Shown: in pieces, positions 1-5,743 of the stretch | Layout: the number at the start of each line of letters is the position of its first letter | Numbering within the stretch: position 1 is the stretch's first letter | From: Chitinophaga pinensis | Lineage (GTDB): Bacteria > Bacteroidota > Bacteroidia > M30B66 | Length of the DNA: 8,681 bases | Direction of reading: 5' to 3' | Assembly: GCA_943333015.1 (NCBI GenBank) | Contig: CALQRR010000047.1 | Coordinates: forward strand, 1-8,681 | Made by a program: the position numbers and the translations under genes | The notes under the pieces: model-generated | What the model was told of the DNA's origin: nothing | The model's database searches: none | Seen by the model: the letters and a program-made list of their open reading frames with translations, nothing else

Positions 1-244
1 AGGTTGGACTAGCTTTTATGCCGCAGGAATTGAGATTGATTTTATGACTCAAATTCCCGGTCTAGAGCACACTACTTTTGATCAATGTTATCAAGATGCT
101 GCAATTATCGAATTTAGTAATGATCTCCAAGTTCGCTTTCTTCACATAAATCATCTGCTATTGGCAAAAAAAGCAACCAATCGAAGTAAAGATCAGATTG
201 ACATTGAATACCTCTCCCGTTTAAAGCAACTCACTGACAAATAA
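1..244 (+). CDS. Nucleotidyltransferase-family protein, C-terminal fragment (5' end outside window)
   Basis: The frame is open from the window edge (first full codon at position 2) to TAA at 242-244, giving 80 visible residues. An ATG at 44 lies inside this frame, but the residues before it (GWTSFYAAGIEIDF) read as continuous protein, so the true start is probably off the left edge. The pattern 'IDFMTQIPGL', then 'FDQCYQDAAIIEF', then 'VRFLHINHLLLAKKATNRSKDQIDIEYL' split across the last 50 residues, resembles the end of Bacteroidota nucleotidyltransferase-fold proteins (compare IDLLT.I.GV.F..C and F.SL.DL...K.A.GR.KD..DIE.L, recalled from the family). The catalytic GS/DxD part would lie upstream and cannot be seen, so activity is unproven. 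Some relatives are antitoxin-like (MNT/AbiEii type), others are of unknown role. The gene converges on the ATP synthase operon and shares its terminator. Confidence 0.6.
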   Translation, partial: GWTSFYAAGIEIDFMTQIPGLEHTTFDQCYQDAAIIEFSNDLQVRFLHINHLLLAKKATNRSKDQIDIEYLSRLKQLTDK

Positions 245-276
245 AAAACGCATCCTCTTTTCAGAAGATGCGTTTT
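243..276. terminator. Bidirectional intrinsic terminator between convergent genes
   Basis: A perfect 10-bp stem (AAAACGCATC at 245-254 with GATGCGTTTT at 267-276) extends inward by three more pairs after one C-A mismatch, closing on a TTTC loop. On the minus strand the stem is followed by T6 and then ATTT, a strong terminator 23 nt after the atpG stop. On the plus strand it is followed by TTTTAGCTT, which is weaker. The minus-strand T-tract overlaps the TAA stop of the plus-strand gene, so one compact element ends both transcripts. Confidence 0.88.
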
Positions 277-299
277 AGCTTGTATCGAATGTTTGAGAC

Positions 300-1184
300 C
301 TAGCCGTTCAGCGCTTCTGCACCACCAACAATCTCGAGGATTTCGTTGGTAATAGCTGCTTGTCTTGCTTTGTTGTAGCTCAATTTCAATTCTTTAATCA
401 GGTCACGCGCGTTATCGGTCGCTTTGTTCATCGCCGTCATACGTGCACCATGTTCCGCCGCATGTGAATCAAGCAGGGCTTTGTACATCTGAATCTTCAA
501 CGATTTTGGAATCAGCTCGCTTACAATAGTAGCCTTATCGGGCTCGAAAATGTAATCGATCGATGATCCTTTTTTCGCACTGGATTCTTCGGAACGAACA
601 ACAGGAAGATACTGCTCCAACGTCGGAATTTGAACCGCTGCATTCTGGAATTTGTTATACGCCAGTTCTACAACATCAAATTCTTTATTCGAAAAAGCAT
701 CCATGATGCGTTGTGCTACAGGAGAAACGTTGTCAAACGTCAACTTGTCGAATAGCTCATTATGAGCGCTGTATAAACTGAGTTTATTCTTCGTTATGTA
801 GTCGGTTGCTTTTTTTCCGATCGTCAGAAAAGAAACATTCCCAGCTGCAAACTGTGCAGCATACTTTCCTGCGATGAGCTCGCGGGCACTTTTCAGCACG
901 TTGGTATTGAAGGCACCTGCCAAACCACGGTTCGAAGTGATCAGAACGATCAAAATTTTCTTCGTTTCGCGTTCTACAGAATACGCTCCACCTTCACTTG
1001 CATCCACACTTCCGCTTAGGTTGCCCAGAATCTCTTTCAGTTTCTCCGCATACGGACGCATCTGCACAATCGCATCTTGCGCCCGGCGTAACTTAGCAGC
1101 CGATACCATTTTCATGGCACTGGTGATCTGTTGCGTGGATGTTACCGATACGATCCTGTTACGGACTTCTTTCAGATTGGCCAT
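300..1184 (-). CDS. atpG: F1F0 ATP synthase subunit gamma
   Basis: This is the central rotor shaft of F1, turning inside the alpha3beta3 hexamer and coupling c-ring rotation to ATP synthesis at the cytoplasmic face of the inner membrane. The protein has 294 residues, the usual length for the family. The N-terminal helix (residues 1-36, with the run TQQITSAMKMVSAAKLRRAQ) is the typical gamma coiled-coil strand. SNRGLAGAFN at 84-93 is the conserved Rossmann-like loop, and ITNEILEIVGGAEAL at 278-292 is the family signature on the C-terminal helix that enters the hexamer. It is the last gene of the operon, starting 18 bp after the atpA stop and ending just before a strong terminator. The ATG at 1184 gives the canonical MANLKEVRNRI start. 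Nothing is truncated. Confidence 0.97.
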   Translation of the reverse strand: MANLKEVRNRIVSVTSTQQITSAMKMVSAAKLRRAQDAIVQMRPYAEKLKEILGNLSGSVDASEGGAYSVERETKKILIVLITSNRGLAGAFNTNVLKSARELIAGKYAAQFAAGNVSFLTIGKKATDYITKNKLSLYSAHNELFDKLTFDNVSPVAQRIMDAFSNKEFDVVELAYNKFQNAAVQIPTLEQYLPVVRSEESSAKKGSSIDYIFEPDKATIVSELIPKSLKIQMYKALLDSHAAEHGARMTAMNKATDNARDLIKELKLSYNKARQAAITNEILEIVGGAEALNG

Positions 1185-1202
1185 CGGACCCGTTTTGTAG
1201 GT

Positions 1203-2786
1203 TTAGTTCTTAGTATAACGAGCAGCCAGATCGCGGGCTACTTTGGTCAGTACATCAGTCAGGTTATCATCGAATTTCCCGGCTTTCAATGCCAACATCA
1301 CATCTTTATGCTGTGCATTGAGCAATGTCAGGTAATCGGTTTCAAATTCACGCACCTTGTTCACAGGCACCGGACGAAGAAGTCCTTTAACACCCGCATA
1401 GATGATGGCAACCTGCTCTTCCACCTTGAAAGGTGTATACTGAGGTTGCTTCAGGATTTCCACGTTACGTGATCCTTTATCTAATACAGACTTGGTTGCG
1501 GCATCGAGGTCCGATCCAAATTTCGCAAAAGCTTCCAGTTCGCGGTACTGAGCTTGATCAAGCTTCAATGTACCTGCCACTTTCTTCATCGACTTAATTT
1601 GTGCATTTCCTCCTACACGTGATACAGAAATACCTACGTTAATTGCCGGACGTACACCTGCGTTGAACAAGTTGGATTCAAGGAAAATCTGGCCATCCGT
1701 AATCGAAATAACATTCGTTGGAATGTATGCCGAAACGTCACCCGCTTGTGTTTCAATAATCGGAAGTGCTGTAAGAGAACCACCACCTTTTACCTTTCCA
1801 ACAAGGGAAGGAGGTAAATCGTTCATCTGTTGTGCAATGGTATCCGATGCGTTGATTTTTGCAGCACGCTCGAGCAAACGACTGTGCAGATAAAATACGT
1901 CACCTGGATATGCTTCGCGTCCCGGTGGACGACGCAACAACAAAGAAACTTCGCGGTAAGCAACAGCCTGTTTAGAAAGATCATCGTAAATGATCAATGC
2001 CGGACGACCTGTATCGCGGAAATATTCTCCAATAGCTACACCCGCAAATGGCGCGTAGAACTGCATTGGAGCAGGATCTGAAGCGGTTGCGGAAACGATT
2101 ACCGTGTAGGCCATCGCGCCGTTTTCTTCCAATGTTTTCACAATGTTGGCAACGGTAGAACCTTTCTGACCAATGGCAACATAGATACAAAACACAGGTT
2201 CGCCTGCTTCGTAAAATTCTTTCTGATTGATGATGGTATCAATACACACCGCTGTCTTCCCGGTCTGACGATCACCAATCACCAATTCCCGCTGACCACG
2301 GCCGATCGGAATCATCGCGTCAATCGCTTTGATACCTGTCTGAAGCGGTTCAGTTACGGGCTGACGGTAAATTACACCTGGCGCTTTACGCTCAAGGGGC
2401 ATTTCGAGAAGTTCACCTGTAAGTGGACCTTTCCCATCAATCGGAGCTCCGAGGGTGTTCACCACACGTCCGAGCATGCCTTCACCAACATTGATGGAAG
2501 CAATACGACGGGTACGTTTAACAACGTCTCCTTCTTTGATGTTGTTGGAACTACCCAATAATACAGCTCCTACGTTGTCTTCTTCCAAGTTCAAAACGAT
2601 GCCCTGAAGTCCGCTAGGGAATTCAACAAGCTCGCCGGCTTGAACGTTGTTTAGTCCGTAGATGCGGGCAATACCGTCACCCACCTGGAGGACAGTTCCC
2701 ACTTCTTCAAGTTGCACGTCGGTGGTAAAACCAGACAGCTGTTGTTTCAGGATGGCAGATACTTCTGCGGGTTTGATTTCAGCCAT
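1203..2786 (-). CDS. atpA: F1F0 ATP synthase subunit alpha
   Basis: This is the non-catalytic nucleotide-binding subunit of F1, alternating with beta in the hexamer. It has 527 residues, somewhat longer than the E. coli protein (513). The N-terminal beta-barrel domain is at about 25-95. The nucleotide-binding domain carries the P-loop GDRQTGKT (171-178) and a Walker B strand ALIIYDDL (263-270). The alpha/beta family signature [10 protein letters not shown] (380-389) is followed directly by R390, the arginine finger that reaches into the beta catalytic site (equivalent to E. coli R376). The C-terminal helical domain is at about 395-527. The insertion around [16 protein letters not shown] (322-337) accounts for much of the extra length and is usual in Bacteroidota. 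The start ATG lies 37 bp after atpH. All key residues are intact, although its partner atpD is not in this window. Confidence 0.98.
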   Translation of the reverse strand: MAEIKPAEVSAILKQQLSGFTTDVQLEEVGTVLQVGDGIARIYGLNNVQAGELVEFPSGLQGIVLNLEEDNVGAVLLGSSNNIKEGDVVKRTRRIASINVGEGMLGRVVNTLGAPIDGKGPLTGELLEMPLERKAPGVIYRQPVTEPLQTGIKAIDAMIPIGRGQRELVIGDRQTGKTAVCIDTIINQKEFYEAGEPVFCIYVAIGQKGSTVANIVKTLEENGAMAYTVIVSATASDPAPMQFYAPFAGVAIGEYFRDTGRPALIIYDDLSKQAVAYREVSLLLRRPPGREAYPGDVFYLHSRLLERAAKINASDTIAQQMNDLPPSLVGKVKGGGSLTALPIIETQAGDVSAYIPTNVISITDGQIFLESNLFNAGVRPAINVGISVSRVGGNAQIKSMKKVAGTLKLDQAQYRELEAFAKFGSDLDAATKSVLDKGSRNVEILKQPQYTPFKVEEQVAIIYAGVKGLLRPVPVNKVREFETDYLTLLNAQHKDVMLALKAGKFDDNLTDVLTKVARDLAARYTKN

Positions 2787-2805
2787 TGTTCGGTGTTATG
2801 AGGGT

Positions 2806-2818
2806 GTGACAATGTCAC
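2806..2818 (-). repeat. Small inverted repeat between atpH and atpA
   Basis: GTGAC-AAT-GTCAC is a perfect 5-bp inverted repeat with a 3-nt loop. In the mRNA it would form a short hairpin 5 nt after the atpH stop and about 20 nt before the atpA start. It has no T-tract on the minus strand, so it is not a terminator. It could mildly affect mRNA processing or atpA translation, or it may be chance in a 37-nt spacer. Confidence 0.35.
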
Positions 2819-2823
2819 GTTTT

Positions 2824-3384
2824 TCAATAATCTTTTACGTAAAGGTTCTTTTCAAATTCGCGGCGAAGCAATTCAATTTCGCGCTCTACACTGGTATCGA
2901 TTTGGTTATCTCCGAACCGAAGTACAAATCCACCGATGATTGATGGATCGATGCGTTCTTCGAGAACCACTTTATCGTTTTTGCAATGCTTCACAACCAA
3001 CGCAATAATTCGTTGACGGAAGGTGTCATCGATGGCGAACGCTGTTGTAACAACGGCTTCTTCAACACCATTGTTTTCGAGATACAGAATCACAAACTGA
3101 CGAGCAATTTGCTCCACATGCATTTCACGACGCTTCTTGATAATCAAGTCGAGGAAAGCAGCTGTAGTCGTTCCAATGTTTGAAGCGAAAATGGCGTGTA
3201 TGATGGACGCCTTTTTATCCGACTTGATGATCGGGCTTTTCAGCATCGACCGCAACTCGGGATTCTCATGGATCGTTTTGTTGATCAGCGTCATGTCCGC
3301 GCTCACCACTTCCAGTTCCTTGCGTTCAATAGCAAGTTTGAAAAGTGATTTAGCGTACCTGATGCCTGCTTTGGTATCCTGCAT
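2824..3384 (-). CDS. atpH: F1F0 ATP synthase subunit delta (OSCP type)
   Basis: This peripheral stator subunit sits on top of F1 and links the alpha N-termini to the b-subunit stalk, holding the hexamer still against rotor torque. It has 186 residues, normal for the family. The N-terminal helical bundle begins with the typical RYAKSLF (9-15). The C-terminal domain carries the conserved region around DPSIIGGFVLRFGDNQIDTS (146-165), matching the delta/OSCP signature. The gene starts 7 bp after the atpF stop, consistent with tightly coupled translation, and ends 37 bp before atpA. The ATG start at 3384 leaves only a normal short N-terminus (MQDTKAGIRYA). Confidence 0.95.
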   Translation of the reverse strand: MQDTKAGIRYAKSLFKLAIERKELEVVSADMTLINKTIHENPELRSMLKSPIIKSDKKASIIHAIFASNIGTTTAAFLDLIIKKRREMHVEQIARQFVILYLENNGVEEAVVTTAFAIDDTFRQRIIALVVKHCKNDKVVLEERIDPSIIGGFVLRFGDNQIDTSVEREIELLRREFEKNLYVKDY

Positions 3385-3391
3385 GATTCGA

Positions 3392-3886
3392 TCAGTTCAA
3401 TTTCAATTCAGAGATCAATGTGTTGGCAAGCGCTTTCTGCTTCTCATCGGAAGACAGTTCATGCTTCACCAGCTTTTCAGCTACTTGCAACGAAAGTTGG
3501 GCGACCTGATTTTTCAATTCAGTCACAGCAGCCAGCTTTTCATTGTTGATCGCTTCACGTGCAATCGAAATCAGACGTTCGCCTTCTACCGTTGCACGGG
3601 TTCGTGCTTCATGAATGATTTGATCTTTGGTTTCACGTGCCAATTTCAACATCGCATCGCGTTCAGCTTGTGCTTCGCGAAGAAGTGCTTCGTTGCTGGC
3701 GGTCATGCGCGCCATCTCCAGTTTTGCTTTCTCTGCACTTAGCAAGGCATCTTCGATGGTTTTCTCACGTTCGCTGATCATTTTCAGAATCGGCTTCCAT
3801 GCGAATTTGCTGAGCAGGAAAAGCACCGTCAAAAAGGTCAGGGTCATCCAAATGACCAGGCCAAAATCGGGGGTGACTAATTTCAT
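3392..3886 (-). CDS. atpF: F1F0 ATP synthase subunit b
   Basis: This is the peripheral stalk subunit, a dimer anchored in the membrane that reaches up to delta and F1. It has 164 residues. A single membrane helix lies at about 9-27 (FGLVIWMTLTFLTVLFLLS), followed by FAWKPILKMISERE (28-41), the conserved junction into the cytoplasmic stalk. Residues 40-150 are charged, rich in Ala, Glu, Lys and Arg, and form a long coiled coil. ELKNQVAQLSLQVAEKLV (123-140) is the typical delta-side end. There is a single b gene and no b' duplicate here. It is separated from atpE by 85 bp containing a terminator-like hairpin. I see no second promoter in that gap, so expression depends on readthrough from atpB-atpE. 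Confidence 0.96.
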   Translation of the reverse strand: MKLVTPDFGLVIWMTLTFLTVLFLLSKFAWKPILKMISEREKTIEDALLSAEKAKLEMARMTASNEALLREAQAERDAMLKLARETKDQIIHEARTRATVEGERLISIAREAINNEKLAAVTELKNQVAQLSLQVAEKLVKHELSSDEKQKALANTLISELKLN

Positions 3887-3917
3887 ATTCTAGAAGTAGA
3901 GTGTGAATTACGTTTTG

Positions 3918-3956
3918 AAAAACCTGCCGGAAAGCCAACCGCTGCCCGACAGGTTT
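3918..3956 (-). terminator. Terminator-like hairpin in the atpE-atpF gap (putative attenuator)
   Basis: Read on the minus strand, AAACCTG (3956-3950) pairs with CAGGTTT (3926-3920). After one A-C mismatch three more pairs follow (CGG with CCG), around a 15-nt loop, and the stem runs into T5 and then CAAAA. It begins 15 nt after the atpE stop and ends about 30 nt before the atpF ATG. The shape is that of an intrinsic terminator with an imperfect stem and a short T-tract, so partial rather than full termination is likely. An inferred role is to raise subunit c mRNA relative to atpFHAG by ending or protecting the atpB-atpE message. Confidence 0.6.
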
Positions 3957-3971
3957 AGTTCATCCGGTTAC

Positions 3972-4220
3972 TTATGCTTTGAAAGTCACAAGTAGACCAA
4001 CAACCATCGCGAAGAAGGCAGCACCTTCGACTAGAGCAGCTGTAAGGATCATGTTGGCGCGGATATCACCAGCAGCTTCAGGCTGACGAGCGATAGACTC
4101 AAGTGCACTACCACCGATGCGGCCAATGCCCATTCCTGCTCCTACTGCAGCAAGACCAGCTCCAAGAGCAGCAAGACCGTAACCGAGTCCGAGTGTACCA
4201 TCCAAAAGAATTGAAATCAT
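3972..4220 (-). CDS. atpE: F1F0 ATP synthase subunit c
   Basis: This is the membrane rotor-ring proteolipid that carries ions between the half-channels of subunit a. Its 82 residues form two membrane helices joined by the polar loop ARQPE (44-48), which contacts gamma and epsilon. The first helix holds an uninterrupted GxGxGxG packing motif (G27, G29, G31, G33). The second helix carries the ion-binding carboxylate E65, equivalent to E. coli D61. The residue at the position of the Ilyobacter Na+ ligand Q32 is I32, and E65 is followed by Gly rather than Ser or Thr, so proton coupling is predicted. R34 in helix 1 is unusual compared with E. coli (Ile), but as I recall other Bacteroidota have Lys there. 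The gene starts 36 bp after atpB. Confidence 0.97.
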   Translation of the reverse strand: MISILLDGTLGLGYGLAALGAGLAAVGAGMGIGRIGGSALESIARQPEAAGDIRANMILTAALVEGAAFFAMVVGLLVTFKA

Positions 4221-4256
4221 GATATTTGGTATTTGAGGTTTAAAAAATTCGAAAGA

Positions 4257-5489
4257 TTAATGAGCGTGTTCGGCATGTTCTTCATGATGACCTTCTTCCA
4301 CCGCTGATCCGAAATACACCGCAGAAAGCAGTGCGAAAACGAATGCTTGCAGGAAAGAGACCAGCAATTCAAGAAACATCATAAACACGGTAAACAACCA
4401 GCTGGCAACGCCAACACCCACACCCGCACCCACACTTTCACCTCCGTTGCCGAAGATAAAGATGAGTGAAAAGAACGCAAGGGCAATGATGTGACCTGCA
4501 GAAATATTGGCAAACAATCGGATCATTAACACGAACGGACGCAGGAACATTCCCAGAATCTCAATAGGTGTTAAAATAATCAGCACCCAGGCAGGAACTC
4601 CTGGCATGGCGAAAATATGTCCCCAGTAATGTTTGTTCCCGTTGATGGTTGTGATGATGAAAGTTAATACCGCCAACGTCAGCGTAATGGCGATGTTACC
4701 TGTGAGATTAGCTCCTCCTGGAAGAATCGGAACCAAACCAAGCAGGTTGGAAATGAAAATAAAGAAGAAAACAGTCAGCAAATACGGCATGAACTTCTCA
4801 TACTTCTTGCCAATATTCGGCTTCGCAATATCGTCGCGTACAAAAATGATGAGTGGCTCGATGAAACTCTGTAGTCCTTTGGGTGCCTGACCTGGACGTT
4901 TCTTGTATGCCCGTGCAACTGAAGTGAACACAATCAACATCAAAATGGAAACGATGAAGAGTGTTAGTGTGTTTTTGGTGATAGACACATCCAATAAAGA
5001 AGAAGTAGCTGCCTCATCAACGATTCCGTTGGTGACCACCAATACCTTTTCGTCTTCCAAACGATAGGTGTTGTATTTCCCTGTATAATCTACCATCCCA
5101 TGTCCTGCATGATCGCGGAAACTATTGGAGGAGAATACCTCGAAACCATTGCTTGTATAAAGGATAACCGGAAGAGGAATGTGTGTATGACCCCAAAGAT
5201 GCCAGTCGTGTGCATCTCCGATGTGTTCGGTGATCATTTTTCCTGGATCAAACGCTTTGTGCGCATCGCCGGCATGTGCAGTTTCGGCATGTGCTTCTAC
5301 GGCTGCCATACTCGCTTCGCCAACGGAAGCGCTGTGCTGATGCTGCATTCCTGAGTCTGCAACGACACTGTTAGCATGTTGATGAGTGTCTTCGTTTGCC
5401 TGAACGGACTGAAAAGCCATCAGAAATACAAATGCAAAGAAGGCACTTAGGAGGGTATGAAAGAAGGTTTTTTCGAAGCTCTGAGCCAT
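4257..5489 (-). CDS. atpB: F1F0 ATP synthase subunit a, with signal peptide and His-rich periplasmic domain
   Basis: This is the stator membrane subunit that forms the two proton half-channels beside the c-ring. From the ATG at 5489 it has 410 residues, against 271 in E. coli. Residues 1-31 form a signal peptide (hydrophobic 12-28, likely cleavage after SVQA). Residues 32-165 are periplasmic with 14 His, including the stretch IGDAHDWHLWGHTHIPLPVI (90-109). The channel domain spans about 172-395 in several membrane helices. R324 in MIRLFANISAGH is the essential arginine (E. coli R210). H333 and E374 occupy the E. coli E219 and H245 positions in swapped order, and Q381 matches Q252. The tail GHHEEHAEHAH (400-410) is again His-rich. 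An in-frame ATG at 5543 is rejected because it lies in the -33 box of the promoter. It is the first gene of the operon, with no atpI or atpZ directly upstream. Confidence 0.94.
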   Translation of the reverse strand: MAQSFEKTFFHTLLSAFFAFVFLMAFQSVQANEDTHQHANSVVADSGMQHQHSASVGEASMAAVEAHAETAHAGDAHKAFDPGKMITEHIGDAHDWHLWGHTHIPLPVILYTSNGFEVFSSNSFRDHAGHGMVDYTGKYNTYRLEDEKVLVVTNGIVDEAATSSLLDVSITKNTLTLFIVSILMLIVFTSVARAYKKRPGQAPKGLQSFIEPLIIFVRDDIAKPNIGKKYEKFMPYLLTVFFFIFISNLLGLVPILPGGANLTGNIAITLTLAVLTFIITTINGNKHYWGHIFAMPGVPAWVLIILTPIEILGMFLRPFVLMIRLFANISAGHIIALAFFSLIFIFGNGGESVGAGVGVGVASWLFTVFMMFLELLVSFLQAFVFALLSAVYFGSAVEEGHHEEHAEHAH

Positions 5490-5515
5490 GAAAGATGGGG
5501 TCTTTAATCGCGGTG

Positions 5516-5544
5516 CAAAAGTAGGAAAAGAACCAACATCCAAA
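5516..5544 (-). promoter_or_regulatory. Bacteroidota-type promoter of the atpBEFHAG operon
   Basis: On the minus strand, TTTG (5544-5541), a 17-bp spacer and TACTTTTG (5523-5516) match the Bacteroidota primary sigma factor consensus TTTG/TTG-N17-23-TAnnTTTG exactly. Transcription would begin roughly 5-8 nt downstream, near 5510, leaving a leader of about 20 nt before the ATG at 5489. The leader has no purine-rich Shine-Dalgarno box, as is usual in this phylum. The placement rules out the upstream ATG at 5543 as the atpB start. Confidence 0.8.
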
Positions 5545-5556
5545 CAGTTTATTCAC

Positions 5557-5573
5557 ATCATTTTGAAAATGAT
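5557..5573. promoter_or_regulatory. Perfect palindrome upstream of the atp promoter (possible operator)
   Basis: ATCATTTT-G-AAAATGAT is a perfect 8-bp inverted repeat around one central base. Its nearer edge is 12 bp upstream of the -33 box, centred about 55 bp before the expected transcription start, where a dimeric activator or regulator often binds. It has no T-tract and its one-base centre cannot form a stable RNA hairpin, so a protein site on DNA is more likely than a terminator. No regulator is identified, and chance in AT-rich DNA is possible. Confidence 0.4.
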
Positions 5574-5629
5574 TGAGCATCAGCGTCTATACGTCTGATT
5601 AAAAGCGGAGTGGAGGATGCTTTTCCAGC

Positions 5630-5671
5630 AAAAAAGAAACGCTGCAATCAACCATCAGATCACAGCGTTTC
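5630..5671 (-). terminator. Intrinsic terminator after the T9SS propeller gene
   Basis: On the minus strand GAAACGCTG (5671-5663) pairs perfectly with CAGCGTTTC (5644-5636) around an 18-nt loop and is followed at once by T6 (5635-5630). It lies 72 nt after the stop of the secreted propeller protein gene and well before the atp promoter, so it separates the two transcription units. Confidence 0.85.
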
Positions 5672-5743
5672 CGGTAAGATTCAATCTCGTGAAATTAATT
5701 CAGGGCAATAATCCGTTTGAATGTTGGATCAATGAGCCGCACA

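Noticed and set aside
2787..2823. Terminator between atpH and atpA
   Set aside because: The GTGAC/GTCAC hairpin has a 5-bp stem and no T-tract on the minus strand, so it cannot act as an intrinsic terminator.
3137..3742. 201-codon open frame on the + strand, antisense to atpF and atpH
   Set aside because: It lies fully opposite two well-recognised genes, its translation is Cys/Phe-rich with no recognisable domain, and it has no promoter. It is a shadow of the real coding frames.
5490..5543. 18-codon N-terminal extension of atpB from ATG 5543
   Set aside because: The extension contains the operon's promoter boxes and would put 18 extra residues before a good signal peptide.
5371..5580. 69-codon open frame on the - strand across the atpB promoter
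   Set aside because: It overlaps atpB in another frame and spans the promoter and palindrome. The translation shows no family resemblance.
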